From Lunularia cruciata (lineage: Eukaryota > Streptophyta > Marchantiopsida > Lunulariales > Lunulariaceae), in the NCBI GenBank assembly GCA_948567375.1, contig OX419755.1:60523945-60587944 (forward strand): a DNA stretch of 64,000 nucleotides. The letters run 5' to 3'. The position numbers and the translations under genes were made by a program. Under the pieces are notes generated by a model. That model was not told the origin of the DNA. It ran no database searches and saw nothing but the letters and a program-made list of their open reading frames with translations. Each line of letters opens with the position of its first letter. Position 1 is the stretch's first letter. Below, piece after piece: positions 60,801 through 64,000 of this stretch.

Positions 60801-63800
60801 AATTTCAAAGTAAGTTCCCATGAAACTAGAGCATGAATACAAAGAGACTAGAATTGAAAATTCTTGGCCCATCGCTCTCAATGTGAAATAATCAATCAAA
60901 ACCCTATAAAACCTAAGAACATTAAAGACTTTCTACTCAATTCTCCAAATCATTCAATCTAGGTACCAATGGAACCGAAATTGAAAAAAATCAAAATCTA
61001 TTATTCACTCATGTGCTACAGGCTGGTGAGTTCTCCAAAAATATAGAATCTATTTTCTCATACCTCTCATTCTCTCTCTCGTTGCTCCCCTTACGTCTCT
61101 CTCCTTAATTCAAATTAACTTTTTCACTACTCTCCTTAATTTAAATTAGCTTTTGACCAACAAAAGAATTGAAACATTTACATCCTTGGAACATTTTCAT
61201 CCTTGGATTATTTACAAATTACTTGCACATGATTTATTTGTTCCTCATATCTAGTGTTTGCATTTTAAATTGTGTATTGTAAAATTACAAAATTAATCTA
61301 AACTTATCTTAGAAATTTAAAATAAATGTATTCAACATATTAATAAACATATACATTTTAATTATTTTCATTTTATATAATGGTTAATCTTGACATAGTA
61401 AATATCATCTTGTAAAATAAAATTATATTTTGACATTATATGTAGTCATGATTTCTACTATAGTATACTCATGTCTAAATATATGACTTTGTTTGATAAT
61501 AAAAAAATTGACACAATTTGGACATATTCTATGAGTCAAATTAACCATACACTTTGCTTAAAACCATGAATAATAGCCATATTATAGGTGGTCAAATTAC
61601 TACATGTGGTAAATTTAACTTATGTTGTCAAGTATTATTCAAGATTTTAGCAATCAATTTTATCATGTTTACTACTTACCATCTCATATAGATGGTCAAA
61701 GTGGTATGTTGGCCCAATTTTCAAACCCAAAGGTTTTAGTGACCCAGAGTTATAAACATATACTTATATTGCAAAAAAAGTAGTGTAAAGTATATGATCT
61801 TTTGCAAATTATGAGTTTATATAGTAAAATTTTAATAGCAATATTAACTTAATAATAAGAGTATGACACTCAAGTAGTTAAATAGCTAACATATATATTC
61901 ACTTGGTAAGTTATTAAAACTTTAAAAATGTTCAATTTGAATAAATTATATATGATAATGTAAATATTATAATTATCTAATATATGTAACATCAATAATA
62001 TAATCACATTTGTCACATGAGGAAGGAATATGAAGATCCTTAAAACTATGCTCAAATATATTATAATTTTACTCTTTTATTATCAAGATAGAATATTAAG
62101 GTCTCGCTCTAACTTTTATATATACCTTGAATTATATCTTTGTGGTTTTACCTTAATTATATTTGTAAAATAGTTGTGGTAAGCTTTTATTAGAATTAGA
62201 AAACAAAATTCTTTCAAAGTGTGATGAAACATAAAGGAAGAATAAAATGTATTATTTTAATGTTGTTTTGTTTAATTTTTGCTGTAATAACTTTACAATT
62301 TGCAAGTTCTTATGAAAAAATCAGAAAACAATTTCATTTGTATTTATATATTCATAATAGTTTCTATAGGTTTGCATATACTTCAAAGCTTTAAGAGTGC
62401 TTGCTTAATAATATGTTGAAGAAACTTAACATACATATATAAAAGGTAAATCTACTTGATATCTTATTGAATGAAAAAAAAGGTAACCAACAACTTTTGA
62501 ACAACATTCTTTATAAGAATGTGGGCCTTAGTGGGCTCAAGTGATTTGATGGCAATGATTTATTAGGTCATCAATTTGTTATAGTTGCTTGTCAAGTCAA
62601 ATGAAATTATAAAAATATGTACACTTCTTTCTAAATATTACATACAACCAATGTTCATGGTGGATTTTATTGACTACAAAAATGGATTTTCTTTTATGTT
62701 GTTACTCTTAAACACTTAAAGGATAAAATTTTTATGATATTATTGTGTAGATTATTATAAATATCCTTCTATCTTGCAATAAAAGGAAACCATTCAAAAT
62801 ATTTACTTATAAATTTTAATATGTTACATTACTCATGATGTAATAAGAATCAATTAAAATACATCTAACTTGTTTGAAACTAATTAAAATAAAAAATTTA
62901 CCTATTATTACACTTAAAAACAATACCATTTTCTATGAGAATTTTATTATTGTTATGTTCTAGTACTTTGCATATTGATGTGTGAAGATAAAACTTGTTT
63001 TCATTAGTTATTATAATCCAAGGATATACATATTACTTCAAAAGTAATAACATTTTTACTTATCCTATTGTATACAATTTTCCCTCTACAATTAATGATA
63101 TTTTTGTGTTAAAAACAAGTGCATTTTTCTTATTATTTCCAAATGCATTATGTGCACCAATAATCTATTCTAATTGCTCCTTTATACATAAAGAGCTAAA
63201 TCATCAATTAGTTGTGATGCTACTAGATAAAATATGAGATTATTGTTTCCACGTGCTAAAGATCAAATTACATTGAAATCTAACACACTAAATTACTAAA
63301 TTAATCATCAATAAATGAAAAGACTATACCACACAAGTACCATTTGAATATACTAGAATATTATGGAGTAAAGCAAGAAAACTAACTTGATGGACCTCCA
63401 TTACTTGCTTAGGGTTGTCTAGTATTCTACTCATCATAGATTCATAGAAAGTTTTATATTGTTGAATTCTATGTATTTGATATTCTCAAAATTAGTTATC
63501 AAAAAATGTCTTTATTGTATCTCTTTTTTGTTTTCTTACTTTAAAATTCTTGTCAATAAATTGAAAAAATATGTGTCTTCTATTCTATCTTTGTTTCTTC
63601 ATCGTATTTACAAAATAAATGTTCACTTGAATGAATAGAATCTTAATAAAAATGTGTCTTAACATGAAATATGTAAAATAAAAAATAAGCATTTTCAATA
63701 AAATTAAGTTCAATTTTTATTTTACATGTTTCATAAAATAAAAATTGAACAAATCATACACAATTATCCAAACACATTAAATTTTCCCATAGTGTAAATG

Positions 63801-64000
63801 AGTACGTAAGTGCAAGAACCATACCATACCATACCATAGCAATACCATAATTACATAAGTTTTCTTAATAATTAGACCCTTACTAGATTATGTAACATGT
63901 ACTTTAGAATATGATACCTATAGCTGGAAACACATATCTAAATGATTACTATACTCTCCTTCAAGCTTACCCTCAAGCAAACATCAAAGTTTACCTGTCT
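60801..64000. other. AT-rich intergenic DNA, nothing recognised
   Basis: Very AT-rich, with only chance open frames and simple runs. A short ataccatacc-type tandem lies near 63822-63846. No tRNA, rRNA or protein gene seen. Confidence 0.65.

Overview
The window is nuclear DNA of a land plant, most likely an early-diverging one such as a bryophyte. Evidence for a plant: short GT-AG introns; a Ty3/gypsy element with a plant initiator-Met tRNA primer site; an ACR2/Cdc25-type arsenate reductase; a plant vacuolar processing enzyme; and an importin very close to Arabidopsis IMB4. Evidence for a lineage outside seed plants: a complete cGMP-dependent protein kinase with four cyclic-nucleotide-binding domains and no PP2C domain. 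The lineage call is inference; no species is claimed.

Layout. 1-11.5 kb is repeat-rich: a minus-strand Ty3/gypsy fossil running off the left edge (5' LTR at 2332-3078), a decayed gene with an FCP1/HAD-phosphatase-like piece (about 3.1-5.1 kb), a probable copia-type LTR (5382-5730), a foldback element (6066-6333), and a broken gag-like/coiled-coil gene (7789-10431). 11.5-55 kb holds four host genes for which I could build complete exon models by matching splice sites and phases: a small arsenate reductase (+, 3 exons, 145 aa), the kinase (-, 23 exons, 1195 aa), a legumain (-, 9 exons, 494 aa) and an importin-4 (-, 20 exons, 1053 aa). The arsenate reductase and kinase genes converge on a gap of about 1 kb. 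Between the genes lie about 12 copies of one short repeat, short hairpins, tRNA-like SINE relics, direct duplications and a fragment of a non-LTR retrotransposon. 56-64 kb is AT-rich and gene-poor, with a LINE relic split by an insertion of an LTR related to the one at 2332-3078.

The four genes are unrelated housekeeping or signalling genes; nothing suggests they form one pathway. The most interesting item is the kinase. Its architecture is known from apicomplexan and algal PKGs, and the sequence shows an unusual set of catalytic and regulatory residues. The dispersed repeat family is the main structure not explained by named feature types.
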